Counted from the stretch's first letter, positions 44,291 through 55,391 are shown. The stretch is 64,000 nt of DNA from Hyposmocoma kahamanoa (GCF_003589595.1 NW_020653711.1:5083231-5147230); one strand, 5' to 3'. The notes: generated by a model not told the origin, from the sequence alone. A program made the numbers and translations.

Positions 44291-45326
44291 TTTAGATTGA
44301 TATTCAAAATTTGCCATTTAAGAGATTTAAAAACTATTGCGAAACAAAAACTTTATATTAAAGGTTTTATACAACTTCTGCGTACTTGTATGACAAATCC
44401 TGTGCACGAGCACGATTAGCTACAAACAAAACAACATAGACAAAAATGAATGCCATCTTTTACTTATTAATCAGCGGTGCTGATAATTAAAAATAAAATC
44501 ATCAAGTCAAAACCAAAACATAAATCCTTCAGAATTTAATAAAACAAAGCCACGGAAATCGCCTTAAATAATTTATAAACGCTTTCTTGTATGAATAATG
44601 TTTTGTAAGCAAGGAAATTCTGGATAAAGGAATATCCCTTTCGTTTGAAAGCTATCACGTTTGCCCCTTGCCTTATTAAAACGGAGTGGGGAGTATTATC
44701 CCGAGGAAATTTGGAAATATTCCCTTATAATGACCTGTTTTTATTTACTGGTATAAATCGTATGCGGGCTTTTATAAAACGAATGGCGAAAGAATCAGCA
44801 TCCACGTAGAGAGGAATTTGGGAAGATATATACCTAAGGAAATGTATTACGATATTTGTTTTGTGACCATTGCCGAATATCCGCCTTTAATACTCGAAAT
44901 TGTATAGTTCAGTATTTTCGGTTTTAATAAATGGGGTCGCTAATAATTTATGCGTTCTGAAGTCGCCAAAATTATTTTTTTGAATATTACACGTGAACGT
45001 GATAGACCGCTCTGTGTGAGTGGAACGATTTCATATTCTGACACTGTATTGATTTTCTATTTTGAATTAATCCTTTTTAACCATTGACTTACTTATTACT
45101 TATACTTATGTCTTATTAATTATATGGACGTCGGGTCCGCGCTAAAAAGTGTCCGAACTTATAGAGCGTTAAAATCGTATACAGAACGTCATTCACGCTT
45201 TAGTCTTCGTTTGTTCGACTGACAGCGAAGCAAGCAAAATCAAACAGTACTGCGATGACATTACAATTTAAATTCAACGTTTTAGCTTTTTCATATTCCT
45301 TTACATTTATTTGTAAGTCAATGTTT
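44291..45326. other. No gene seen
   Basis: AT-rich spacer. Confidence 0.5.
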
Positions 45327-45380
45327 TTAACCGACTTCGAAAGGTTCTCAATTCGTATTGTATTTTTTTGTTATATTATG
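45327..45380 (+). repeat. Repeat E fragment (5' end)
   Basis: TTTAACCGACTTCGAAAGG with TTCTCAATTCGTATTG and GTTATATTATGCGACTC. Only the first ~50 bases of the family remain, directly before a family A copy. Confidence 0.65.
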
Positions 45381-45392
45381 CGACTCTGACTT

Positions 45393-45606
45393 CTTTTGTA
45401 GCAGTGGAGCTTCTTGTGAAAGAGTTAGTCCAGGGAAATACTGCCACCTTACCTATTTATGCAGTCAAGCATAGTGACAGCATTACCGTGTCCTCAAGGG
45501 TAAGAGTGTTGGTGAAATTACAGGCATATGGGACTTGTCAACTTATGTCTCAGGGTGACGGGCGCAGAGGCCCCTCAGCCCTCCGATATTTGCGATTTAA
45601 AGCTTT
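45393..45606 (+). repeat. Family A, truncated by a LINE
   Basis: Forward copy from TTGTAGCAGTGGAGCTTCTT to GATATTTGCGATTTAAAGCT, where it stops abruptly and LINE sequence begins. Confidence 0.85.
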
Positions 45607-45975
45607 GATGAAAACGAAAGTGCGAATGTTGAGATGGATGTGTGGAGTGACGAGAAAGGATAAGATAAGAAATGAATACATCAGAGGAAGTTTGAAAGTG
45701 GCGCCAGTGACCTAAAAGATGAGCAGTAATAGGTTAGCGTGGTATGGACATGTCATGCGGAGGGAAGAATGTCATGTGACGAGAAGAGTGCTAGGTATGA
45801 ATGTGGGGAGATATAAGGGGAAAGGAAGGCCAAAGAAAAGATAGATGGATTGTGTGAAAGATGACATGGAAAAGAAAGGTGTGAGTATAAAGATGACGGC
45901 TGGTAGGGGAGAGTGGAAGAAAAGTACATGTTGTGCCGACCCCACCAAGCTTATGCTTGGTCTATCATGCTTGGT
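45607..45975 (+). pseudogene. RTE-type LINE C-terminal remnant, joined to family A
   Basis: Starts at ATGAAAACGAAAGTGCGAATG and encodes LRWMCGVTRKDKIRNEYIRG, a stop at 45713-45715, then NRLAWYGHVMRREECHV and an RRPKK-like end with stops. The 3' end is GCCGACCCCACCAAGCTTAT. It is closely related to 2643-3150 but carries different stops, so these are independent copies. The 115-codon frame at 45368-45715 is a chance fusion of family A and LINE, not a gene. Confidence 0.85.
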
Positions 45976-46328
45976 CGATGGAACTCCTTAACAATATAAC
46001 AGCAGGTACCTTGTGTTTGAGTTGAAATTAGTTTTCGTTCTGACAAGGACTTCCATATGCATTTCAGTCATTGTTGAGGAGACTACGGCAACGAACAAAG
46101 CGTAAAGCGGAATAGCAAGCTTTTGATTTGGCTTTATTGTATAAAAATGTTGTAATAATTATTTACGGCTAACCAGATCTGGCAGTGTAGTAAGTTCTAC
46201 AGAATTGCGGCATAATGACGCAGTACACTCAAAGTCAAAGTATTTATTGCTTTCGTGTGTTACAAAGTGCTCTTAAAACTAAAATTGTATCAACATGACC
46301 CTGTTAGGGCGCTGCACTTAAAACACAC
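45976..46328. other. No gene seen
   Basis: Spacer without recognisable features. Confidence 0.5.
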
Positions 46329-46483
46329 CGGCGCTTAAAAAGCAGAATAGGATAAGCGACACTTTTGGGTCATATTAAGTTATATTATACCGTTGAAATC
46401 AAAAACATTAGCTGAGTCCAACGTTGTATATAACTCAATATGACCAAAAATGTTGCTTATCCTATTTTGCCTTTCAAGCGTCG
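46329..46483. mobile_element. Foldback element, ~60-bp arms
   Basis: CGGCGCTTAAAAAGCAGAAT with AGGATAAGCGACAC at the left is mirrored by TTGCTTATCCTATTTTGCC and TTTCAAGCGTCG at the right. GGGTCATATTAAGTTATAT pairs with ATATAACTCAATATGACC. About 80 percent agreement; non-coding. Confidence 0.7.
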
Positions 46484-47599
46484 ATATGTATTTATAATAA
46501 TTGTAAAATTAAAGAACCCGTGAACCTAGACTAGCGTTCTTTTATCTCTACTATTATATATGTCCTAAATTTGCTTGCAATGTACTGTAAATCAACAAAT
46601 AAACGAGTTCACTGTCCAGGTATTTATAAAAAATATTGAGTAGAAAATGAGAATTGAGAATGCAAAATTTAAGGAATAATTATTTAATTACCTGAATGAT
46701 ATAACATTGTACAATACTAAAGATTTTTTATGAAATTTATATTTCACGGTTCTATTTTTTTTTTGTTTACACTAACTTATTAATGTATAATAGTAATAGA
46801 TTTTTTATTTATTTATTTTTTTATATCAGGCAACATGACGCGTATAATATATAACTTATAGAATTACATATACATAATGTAATATAGAAACTAAATAACT
46901 AATCTACACTAATTGCAATTGTCAGCGATGTGTGGCGCAATCTGGTGTACCTGACACCGGTCGCAGAATCTCCGATATAATGACTTCCTTCAGCCAAAAG
47001 TCCTCCTTCATGATGGTCGACAGATGTTTATTATTGTTATTAGGTTTTATTAGTATAATATTATAGTATATTTAAAAAAATGCATGAAAATTATTTAATA
47101 ATCATGTAAACTTTGTATGTGGGCCGGATCACAGTGATTCTAAATTCATTATTGTAACGCGTTTATAATCTGTGTATAGCAAAGAAATAAATTGTTGATT
47201 TGTGATAAACAAATTAAAATTAGTACAATAAAAAACGGAATATGTATGTAATAATAATAATAAAATTTATTTCTTGAGACAACTGAGATCCAATCAAACA
47301 CCTAACAATAAAATGACTGTAAATTACCAATATAAATAAATAATCAGGTATGTTTATGCGTGTGATATGGTGTGCTATATAAATAATAATAAATCTAAGC
47401 CCATTATCACATACGCCGCCGCAACGACATTGAGCAGATCGGCCCGTCAAGCCTACAGGATGGTCTTACAAGGGTCTCGAACTTCGACCCTTGTCACACT
47501 ACGACCTGGCACTTTTCTTGTCGGTTGTCAACACTCAGTTGAAGAGTGTTTAGGCGAGAACTAGAGTGTTCTGTTGCGGACGAGTGAATCGTAGTAGTA
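46484..47599. other. No gene identified
   Basis: AT-rich with patches of possible antisense retroelement (46915-47030 and 47380-47560) that I cannot assign. The short frames at 47220-47564 show no domain. Confidence 0.4.
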
Positions 47600-47690
47600 C
47601 TGCTCTTTGCGAAAGAGTTCGTCCAGGGAAGTATGGCCACTATACCCGTTTCTAAAATTCTGAATTTGAGGCACTCTTATTCTAATAACC
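47600..47690 (+). repeat. Family A 5'-end variant
   Basis: CTGCTCTTTGCGAAAGAGTT with CGTCCAGGGAAGTATGGCCA, then TTCTAAAATTCTGAATTTGA. The same junction of family A 5' end with an unrelated tail occurs at 25692-25775. Confidence 0.65.
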
Positions 47691-47848
47691 ATAAACTCAA
47701 CAATACACACTTCTACTATTTGATGTCATTTTCTAAACACCAACCTTATAATGTATGGCGCGTGTCACGTAATGTATGGTCGTAGAAATGTAGCATTATT
47801 TCCGAACAAGGAAGGCGCATTTATTTGACACGAATTACATCGCTCTCA

Positions 47849-48081
47849 ACCCGAGGTTGCCGAGCGGAGCCCGCGCTGCCGCCGCGCAGCGACCGCGTGC
47901 GTCTAACTGCCATGGCAAAATACGCTCTATTTATTTAGATTTTAACTTATTTTAACTTAACAGAGGAATATAAATGTTGTTGCCAAGTAAATAGAGTTCA
48001 GATTCGCCATTAATTTACATGGAGGCGTGGTAGCTGGGCGGTCGCCGCGTGGCGGCCGCGCGGAGACTTTCTCCTCGTGTA
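47849..48081. mobile_element. GC-rich foldback element
   Basis: CCGCCGCGCAGCGACCG near 47880 is mirrored by CGGTCGCCGCGTGGCGG near 48039 (15 of 17). Further in, GCTCTATTTATTTAG pairs with AAGTAAATAGAGTTC, and CCATGGCAAAAT pairs loosely with GATTCGCCATTAATTTACATGG. The GC-rich ends make it look like a CpG promoter at first glance, but the symmetry favours a MITE-like element. Confidence 0.55.
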
Positions 48082-48354
48082 ACTGGGCGATAATAGGCAT
48101 AACCTTAATCTTAGAAACAAAAATAAACTTGCGACCCCTATACTCAGACTTGATAATGTTAACTCGTCATTTGTAGGGCACTGTATTCGTTTTTAGAGTA
48201 AAAATCCAGAAATTGTACAACATTTATCAGAAAAAATATTTAAAGCTCATGTTACAAATGTACGAATTAGACTTGTGGTTTTTATGTGTAATGTGACGAT
48301 TTCAAGTGAAATTTGATTACCTACGAAATAAAAATACATTAGATTTCACGAATC
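48082..48354. other. No gene seen
   Basis: AT-rich spacer. Confidence 0.5.
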
Positions 48355-48490
48355 GCGCTGTGCAACGCGAGTACACTACGAGATTATGCGAATGTATGCG
48401 TCTGTACATGGCGCGCGATGGGCGTGCACACGTGGAAGGCGCGCTGCTACATTTGTATGGAGTTACTTTGATCTTATTATATTATAGAAG
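48355..48490 (-). mobile_element. Foldback element H, copy 2 (truncated)
   Basis: Reverse of the 36318 element: GAGATTATGCGAATGTATGC, GTACATGGCGCGCG, GCGCGCTGCTACATTTGTAT and GGAGTTACTTTGATCTTATT. One end is missing and a family A copy follows directly. Confidence 0.55.
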
Positions 48491-48712
48491 TACTGACACT
48501 ACATCTACGCGTTTCGATTTTGAAGTGGAGTGCTGGTGATGCTACAGGCACTCAGGATTCGACAATTTTACGTTCAAGGGTAACGATGACGGGCGCAATG
48601 ACAGTTCCTTAAATCTTTGACATGTAAAGCCTTGAGTGTGGCGCTGCAATTGTTATAGATAGACGTGTCGCGTATCACCAGGTGCACGACTTCTTCATCC
48701 CGTCATAAAAAA
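48490..48712 (+). repeat. Family A, 5'-truncated and diverged
   Basis: Forward copy from CTACGCGTTTCGATTTTGAA through AACGATGACGGGCGCAATGA to TTCTTCATCCCGTCATAAAA. Confidence 0.8.
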
Positions 48713-49009
48713 TGAATTTGTTGGAAAATTCGTAAGGCAACGAGTTTTTAGTGCTTACCAACCACTTTTGGCGATACCACCTGGTAGCGCCTTGACCTGA
48801 TCAAAGGGCTGACTCAACTCTACCAACATATCGAGTATTTATTTGACTAGCTTTAATTGTTCACAAATGCCTGCAAGGACTATTATCTTAGGAATAACGC
48901 TATAATCTTCAGTATTTAAAATAAAATTGTATAGAGTAGATTGAACCAAGCGAAGGCAGCTGCCATTCAATAGTAAGTCACTTCATTTGACTATTTTTGT
49001 TCCGGATAA
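48713..49009. other. No gene seen
   Basis: Spacer without recognisable features. Confidence 0.5.
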
Positions 49010-49100
49010 AAATCGCTTATATTTGTATTTTCAAACAAACCAATGTTTCAGTCCGTTTGCAGGTTCCATGGTTCGGGCTGACTATACCATGAGATGCGGA
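49010..49100. repeat. Dispersed repeat D, copy 4
   Basis: ATTTTCAAACAAACCAATG with TTTGCAGGTTCCATGG and GGGCTGAC, matching D copies 1 and 2. Confidence 0.5.
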
Positions 49101-49855
49101 AAAAAGAAAACAAAAAATCACCTTAACAGCGACGGTACAGTACGTATGGGACAGCATCAACAGTTTCCATATAGTATATTGTCAAGGTACTGAAATGCAA
49201 ATTATACACGTTCCAGTGACGCCTACTTTATATTAATTAAATATCATAGTTACTACGCAAATCGTCGCCTTACTTTCTCAAAATGGAATCTTAAAGCACA
49301 AAGTTACTGAAATCCAAAAAATTGATTGTATATACAAATTTTGCAGGCTGATTTCACATTACATTTCCTTCACATTTACCCTCTAGCTTTTACATATTAT
49401 TAAAGTAATGTATCCAAATTAACACGCTTTATAAGAAATTTAAAATAGAAAATTTTGTCATCACCTGAATAATCAATCTTTATGCGATACGAGTTTGAGA
49501 AAGTAAGTCGTCGTGAATGAACTGATTGGTTTGAAATAAATGATAATTAAATACGAGGACTAAAGGATACGTCCAGGAAGATGGACATAACCGTCTCCAT
49601 ATTATACACCTAGCAAACGCTTTGTATCCTTCTTCCTAATGCGTAAAGCCAATGGAATATAACACGCTTCCGGCATATGTATTTCCGTGTTCTATGTATA
49701 ACCCGACAGCGTCCAGGGTAGGATAAATGGGCACCTCTTGGGCAAGCTCGATCCATCGTCGACCCCATCTTGTCTTAATGATCTTGATTGTGATCAAGAG
49801 TCTAGAGTTGTGTGAGTGAAACGTCTCATTCTAACTAAATAATAATAAGAGCGGT
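49101..49855. other. No gene identified
   Basis: AT-rich, becoming GC-richer after 49560; the last part may be an unreadable upstream piece of the LINE that follows. Confidence 0.4.
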
Positions 49856-51117
49856 GCCAGACAAACTTACTAACAACCAGGTTTCTAACTTGGAATTTTC
49901 TTGTGATCGCCAGTACGGATTCCGACGATCTACTGAGGATCTTCTTGTGTATGCCTGTCACATATGGAGCGAGGCTATAGGAAAGCAAGGCGAACCACGT
50001 GAAGTCTCTTTGAACATTTCTAAAGCCTAAAGCCTAAAGACAGAGTCTGGCATGCAAGCCTTTTAAGCAAGCTTTCATGTTATAGGCTTCCCACTGACCT
50101 TTGCAATTGGATCTCGGATTTCTTGAGCGAACGTTTGAATCGAGTGGTCTAAGGCTACTCTTCCGAACATATGGCGATAGACGTCGGAGTCCCTCAAGGT
50201 TCCGTACTGTCTGCAACTCTCTTTCTGCTGCATATCAATGATATGTTAATTCCAGGTACCTTTGCGTATGCTGATGACAGCACAGCTGTGAATAGGTACT
50301 TGACCAATGCAAGGGTCAGTGGAGAGGAAATCCAGTCTTGTCGAGAGTCCATGGTTCGCCGTTTAGATTTGATACTTCAGGCAGTCTCCGATTGGGGCAA
50401 TGCCAATCTTGTCAAAGTTAACGCTACCAAAACACAGGCGTGTCTATTCTCCACAACACGGAGTCCCTTTGAGCTGACTCCCACTTTTCTACTACTTGAA
50501 ATGGACCTGTCGTCCAATTTGAACTGCGGCAGATACATTGAATCCGTGGCCAAAAATGCAGCAAGGAAGCCTGGGATCCTTTCCAGGGTGCGGCGTTACT
50601 TTAGACCGGGACAGTTGCTGCAGCTGTACCAAACACAAGTCCGATCGTGCATGGAGTACTGCTGCCACCTTTGGGATGGCTCTACTACATATCAACTGGC
50701 CACTTTGGATTCAATTGACAACCCTGCCAAGAGGCTTATAGGTGACTCGGAATTAGTGGAGGCGAAGCTGTAGAGCCTTGAACACCGCCGTAAAGTTGCC
50801 TGCTTATCGGTATTTTACAGGATATATCACAGAGAGTGTGCGATGGAATTACACGATTTAATTCCGCCTTCCCCTTTCCATCACCCGGGGACTAGGCGTA
50901 GGCTTGGGTTCCACCCTTATGTTGTGGATATTCCCTGGATTCGCACGAAGCGTTACGCTACTGTAGACTTGTTCCCTGAAGGTTATAATTTAAGTATTTT
51001 CAAGGCGAGAGTGAAAAAGCATTATTTAGGTGTGCATGCTCCATTGTCCACCTCATCGTCACTTTCCATCAAATGCGCACTTATATTTTATAAAAAAAAA
51101 GAAAAAACGTGAGGCAC
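49856..51117 (+). pseudogene. CR1/jockey-like LINE reverse transcriptase, 3' half (pseudogene)
   Basis: The frame reads, in order: CDRQYGFRRSTEDLLVYAC, then VSLNISKA, RVWHASLLSKLSCYRLP, an in-frame TAA near 50153, then GVPQGSVLSATLFLLHINDM (polymerase motif B region), YADDS at 50267-50281 (motif C, the catalytic YADD), YFRPGQLLQLYQTQVRSCME, and, after an in-frame TAG at 50771-50773, HRRKVACLSVFYRIYHRECA and YNLSIFKARVKKHYLG. Intact relatives have an aspartate in LDI of motif A and continue AFDRVWH; here there is LNI and a small duplication (AAAGCCTAAAGCCTAAAG). The element ends in an A-rich tail at 51089-51107. Its amino half and endonuclease are absent. It cannot work, but most of the frame survives, so it is fairly young. 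Confidence 0.8.
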
Positions 51118-52095
51118 ACTATAAGTTTCCGGAATGAATAAGAAAAAAATACAATAAATGATCAGAAATGAATTTATTGTTTCTCACGATATTCTCCGTT
51201 AGCATTAATGTACTTTTTCATACGAATGAACCAATTTTGAAAACATTTATGCCACTCCTCCGTGACAATCTCTGAAGCATATTTTTCATACTCTTCGATA
51301 GCCTCTTCAAGTGATGAAAATCGTTGACCGCGTTACTGGTTCTTAATTTTTGGAAATAAATAAAAGTCACAAGGTGCCAGGTCGGGACTGTACGGGGATG
51401 GCTCAAGAGGTTAACGTTGTTCACCTTCAAAAATTCGTTTGTCTGTCTAGTCGTGTAAGAACTAGCATTATACGATAATGCGGCAAGATGATACGGCGTT
51501 TATTGTTAACAAATGGTCGTGTACCAATCACTATTCACGGTACGATGTCAAATTGTGTGGGATCCACCTAGAGCTCAGGTTTTTCACTCCTAAATGTTTG
51601 TATAGTATTGATTGTATTTGACTCATGCCTATGCCTAAAGATGCCCGAATCTCACGTTATGTCACATGGCTGTCTGTTTTGATCATACGGCGCACAGCAT
51701 CGATGCTTTTGTTGTTCACAGCACGTTCGGTCAGTGGACGGGCGACCATCACGAGATTCACACGACCGCGCTTGAATTCTGCAAACCAGCTATAAATAGT
51801 CGTCTTGCATGGCGCTTCATCGCCAAAAGCAGTTTGAAGCTGAGCGAAGCTCCGCTGAGCCGTTAAATAACACTTAAAGTCGTAGAAAATCATACTACGG
51901 AAGTTTTCAGGAATTATATCCATGGTGATGTAGACAACCAATTTCTAAAATGACGCCACAATGTAAAAACAAGTGACAGTCAAATGAAACAAACTGTATT
52001 CTACAGCCAAAGAGTTCCATTTTAAATGTTGTAATTACTTTTTAAATATTGTTTATGTAAGTGGCCAGTTCCGGAAACTTACTAGTACTAGATCA
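51108..52095 (-). mobile_element. Degenerate mariner transposon
   Basis: The inner parts of two terminal inverted repeats survive: TAAGTTTCCGGAA at 51122-51134 and its reverse complement at 52069-52081. The outer dozen bases have diverged. Between them lies a broken mariner transposase on the minus strand. Length (about 1 kb) is a little short of a typical 1.3-kb mariner, so there are internal deletions. It lies directly against the poly(A) end of the LINE upstream. Confidence 0.75.
51176..51941 (-). pseudogene. Mariner transposase pseudogene (mellifera/cecropia-like)
   Basis: The N-terminal part reads as one 94-residue frame (51941-51657): IPENFRSMIFYDFKCYLTAQ and FGDEAPCKTTIYSWFAEFKRGR, the DNA-binding domain of mariner. 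It closes with IDAVRRMIKTDSHVT and a stop. After a deleted and frameshifted middle, the C-terminal end is readable at about 51350-51178 as FSSLEEAIEEYEKYASE, IVTEEWHKCFQNWFIRMKKY and INANGEYREK. A partial SHPRTVPTWHLVTFIYFQKL in another frame recalls the SPDLAPCDFYLFPKL block. The catalytic region is damaged, so it is inactive. Confidence 0.85.
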
Positions 52096-52164
52096 ACGGT
52101 AGAGGCAATAGCCAGAACATTTCGGCAAGAACTATTTTAGAAAAGTTCATTTCTTCAAATTGAT

Positions 52165-52390
52165 CCTACCGGAAATTGAACCCGGGACCGCTTCATCTAT
52201 CGGTCTTAGTATTAACCGCTGAACATCTGAGATTGTCGAAATGGGCTTAGAGTTTTAAGTACAACCAGCCACGTTCAAGTACAATCAACCAAAGTTCATT
52301 ACCCAAATTGATCCTACCGGGAATCGAATCCAAAATCTCTTTTTCCAGCTCCTACGGTGCTAACCTCTACACCATTGAGATCGTCAAGTA
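52165..52390 (-). repeat. Two tRNA-like SINE head fragments in direct repeat
   Basis: TTGATCCTACCGGAAATTGA at 52158 and TTGATCCTACCGGGAATCGA at 52309 start two similar reverse segments, each with a B-box-like block (TTGAACCCGGG; TCGAATCC) and an A-box-like partner (TGGTGTAGAGG on the minus strand in the second). Spacing is about 150 bases. They look like SINE heads rather than working tRNA genes. Confidence 0.5.
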
Positions 52391-52510
52391 AAATTTAGTT
52401 TAGTTTTTAAGTAAATATTGTATAGAATTATGTGATCGAATATTATAAAAATTTCAATATATATGTTTGAAATAATGTTTAATCAAATAGATTCGTGAAC
52501 GTTACTGATA

Positions 52511-52690
52511 TCCGGTTTTCAAGAGTAAGGGTGCCGGTGAAATTATAGGCACATAGGACTTGTCAACTTACGTCAGGGTGATGGGCGCACAGGCTCAATT
52601 CTTTGTGATTTTAAGCTCTGAGTTATGTATAGGCGTGTCGCTTACCACCAGTCGCGCGACTTGTTCCTTCCGCCAGTTAATATAATAAAA
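52511..52690 (+). repeat. Family A, 3' two-thirds
   Basis: Forward copy from CGGTTTTCAAGAGTAAGGGT through CTTACCACCAGTCGCGCGAC to a degraded end. A stretch around GATCTTT is shortened. Confidence 0.8.
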
Positions 52691-52884
52691 AGAAAATTAA
52701 AAGAAAATTAGAGATAAAAAAACTTATGAATGAGTAGTACTGCAGTATTATATCCGCTTGGGATTTTATAAATGAAGTACTGTTATTTCTGTTATTTCAA
52801 TTCGAAATTCCGGCACCGTATAAAACAAATTTTCAATTTTATTTTCAATTTCGAAACACGTATCAATTCTGCTCTCTCATATGA

Positions 52885-53057
52885 AAAATTGTTTTACAAA
52901 GGTTTTGAAGATTTTCTTCAAACTATAAAGTTCAAAGCCGCGATGTCTGACTTTATACTGCGCAGACAGATTTTGGCAGAAGTCCAGGAAACATGAAAAT
53001 ATGTGGACTTAGTCGAAGAAATTTTGAAGGAACGATATAATGAAGCAGAATTTTAAT
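52885..53057 (+). pseudogene. Possible exon or retro-pseudogene fragment
   Basis: The frame KGFEDFLQTIKFKAAMSDFI, then LRRQILAEVQE, a TGA at 52994-52996, and in the same frame KYVDLVEEILKERYNEAEF followed by TAA at 53054-53056. The helical, charged composition and the clean stop resemble a real C-terminus rather than random AT-rich DNA. An acceptor-like TTTTACAAAG precedes it. I do not recognise the protein. One in-frame stop suggests a pseudogene. Confidence 0.35.
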
Positions 53058-53194
53058 GATTTAAGATATTAAACTTTACAATGCCCGTCGCATTGCGAAA
53101 ATGTGTAAATGTATTTCATTATCTCTTTAAAATGATAAATGTTATCATTCACAAACAGTGTTTGTTTGTGGCCTCTAGGCAACGGTAACGGCAA

Positions 53195-53290
53195 TAATTC
53201 TTTATTGCACAAAGAAATTACATGTTACAAAGGACATATACAAAGGTGAGTCTATCTCTACAAGAGATCTCTTCCAGCCAAACCTGTGAC
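53195..53290 (-). repeat. LINE 3' end in antisense
   Basis: AATTCTTTATTGCACAAAGA, ACATGTTACAAAGG and AGAGATCTCTTCCAGCCAA. In reverse this is a GGTTGGCTGGAAGAGAT...CCTTTGTA...GTGCAATAAAG tail I associate with lepidopteran CR1/jockey-like elements. Only the tail is present. Confidence 0.6.
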
Positions 53291-54252
53291 TATTATTGTA
53301 CAATATATATATATATATAATACACACACAATATAAATAGAAAATATCCTCGAGTGCTTGTGAGCAATCGTGCCCAGAAAGCTGAAAAAAATTTCTTCGG
53401 CAAAATATATAAATATGACTGAAATATACACCTATATATTATATTATAATCTAAACAAATTATTAGTTTAAATTAATTTAAACAGATTTATTAAACTAAG
53501 TCGGTATAAAATCTTTCACAAGGAGCTCTACTGTTTCTTATACCGATCCAAAACAATATACTCGTATAACATTTTCATCTTTTGTTTTAAAATATCTGTG
53601 TTCTTTCCCACAAACGACAGGCTCAATCACAACACACGTACATGAATAACTAACTACAAGCAAAGCCAGACTACGACCGCTCGATTTACGCATTGTACGT
53701 AGAATGATAAAAGAAAACTGCAATGTATATTGCATTAAAACATTTTGGTGTTGTAGTGTATGCACATAATTGTGCCATACACATTAGACAATATAAGTTA
53801 CACTGCGGCCTGCCGTTCCCGCACTACGACACTAGACAGTGGTATGAGCGGACGTATCGCACGTGTACGTGAAGTATACACATGTTGTACTAAGTAGTGT
53901 CAAGTTTTTATTGAAAGTCACGATTTTTTACTACCACGATATTTAATTATTATTATTTTATTTAATATTTTTATTTACCTTTTATTTGATAATGAATTCT
54001 ACAGTGTAGAGGAATTTCATTTAAAGAAATTGTAATTGTATTTTAATTTTGGAGATTTGTATTTGAAAGTATTTTATTTTTATTTGTATTTTGGTAGTTC
54101 CTATTTTTCTTTATTTATCTTATAATTATTTTATTTTATATTATTATTGTTTACATTAATGACGATCATATTGTCCCTTGACATTATATTTCGAATTGTA
54201 ACATTATGAAATTGATAATACGAAATAAATGATTCTATTCTATTCTATTCTT
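53291..54252. other. No gene identified
   Basis: AT-rich except a GC-richer block near 53800-53880. A family A fragment (ATCTTTCACAAGGAGCTCTA) lies at 53510-53536. The minus frame at 53538-53765 has no domain. Confidence 0.45.
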
Positions 54253-54480
54253 TAACTGCCTCCATGGCCGAACGGTTACCATGCCGGACTGCCACGCAAA
54301 GGTCCCAGGTTCGATTCCCTGGTCGGGAGAAATATTTGTATGGCCTACATTTATTTCTCTCGTGAGTTTGGGTGTAATTTGTGGTTGTCTATGTGTGTGT
54401 CCATGGCACCCGCGACACAGGTTTTCCCTAGTGCGAGGCTGTGTTGAGTGTGTGCGTTATTATTATTGCTATTATTATTC
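54253..54480 (+). repeat. tRNA-derived SINE B, copy 3 (most complete)
   Basis: Head AACTGCCTCCATGGCCGAAC, A box TGGCCGAACGG, B box AGGTTCGATTCCC. The body has GAGTTTGGGTGTAATTTGTG and TGTGTCCATGGCACCCGC, and a GCGAGGCTGTGTTGAGTGTG block before an (ATT)n tail. The 76-codon frame is an artefact. Confidence 0.85.
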
Positions 54481-54925
54481 TATTGTTTTTTTATTACGAG
54501 TTTTGGCTTGAATACAAGTCCGTTGCGCCATGTCTTTGTTTAATTATCGGGATCCCCAATAAATATTTTCCATTGTGGTTTTACAGCATTATGTTTTCAC
54601 TTTCTCTTAAATTCTTAAATAACTTAGTTCTCTGGTTTAGGCTTTCTATATAGTCTTTTAGGCAGCAGGAGTCAATATTTATGTTTTCTCTTTCACTTAT
54701 ATCACATTACTGTCACTTTGAACAAAAATTTTGAATTCGTAATCATTGGACATTTCAGGATAAACTCTTTTGTAATTTGGTTTAAAATAAGGAATATAGT
54801 CCTAACTTTCTTCATCACTATTTTTTTAAACTGTTTTCGTAACTTCAAAAGCCCGCCATTTTTAAGTAATAATCTAAAATTTATTTGTATCACAGTGATT
54901 TGTTGGTGTAATTTTTATTGCCTGT
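54481..54925. other. No gene seen
   Basis: AT-rich. Overlapping frames on both strands at 54700-54990 are hydrophobic by composition only. Confidence 0.5.
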
Positions 54926-55178
54926 TTAACCGACTTCAAAATAAGGAGGAGGTTCTCAATTGGAATACATTTTTTTTAGAATGTTAGGCCATTAGTCCGA
55001 TTATTTTCTTGTTGGAATGAGGGTCCCATTTCAATTAGAAGAAAATACTCTTTTTCTAAGGGTATCATACTTGGGGATGAATCCGGTATCGCGCACTCTC
55101 CGGTAATCGATTACAATAAAACTTGGCCAATAGAAGAATTCCACGATCTTTTGAGTTCGGTTTTTTCTATAAAACGTT
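54926..55178 (+). mobile_element. Repeat E, copy 4
   Basis: TTAACCGACTTCAAAATAAG with GAGGAGGTTCTCAATTGG, then GGGTCCCATTTCAATTAGAA, GAATCCGGTATCGCGCAC and a TTGAGTTCGGTTTTTTC end. Confidence 0.75.
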
Positions 55179-55391
55179 ATTTTATTTTAATTAACGTTTT
55201 TGGTATTTCTAATCTATGTTTGTTTTGTTAAACTGTAAGTGCATAGAATTATGTAAAAAGTAAATAAATACATAAATTTCATCTTCATCACATCAGCTGT
55301 TGGTTACTAAATATTTTATTTTTGTGTTATAGTACCTACTCATGAAGCCTAGTTCTAATCTTAAATTTACGATCTTCTTTTTAATATCTTT

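Noticed and set aside
45368..45715. 115-codon plus-strand frame as a gene
   Set aside because: It joins repeat E and family A to a LINE fragment; the C-terminal part is RTE-like sequence ending at a stop inside the LINE.
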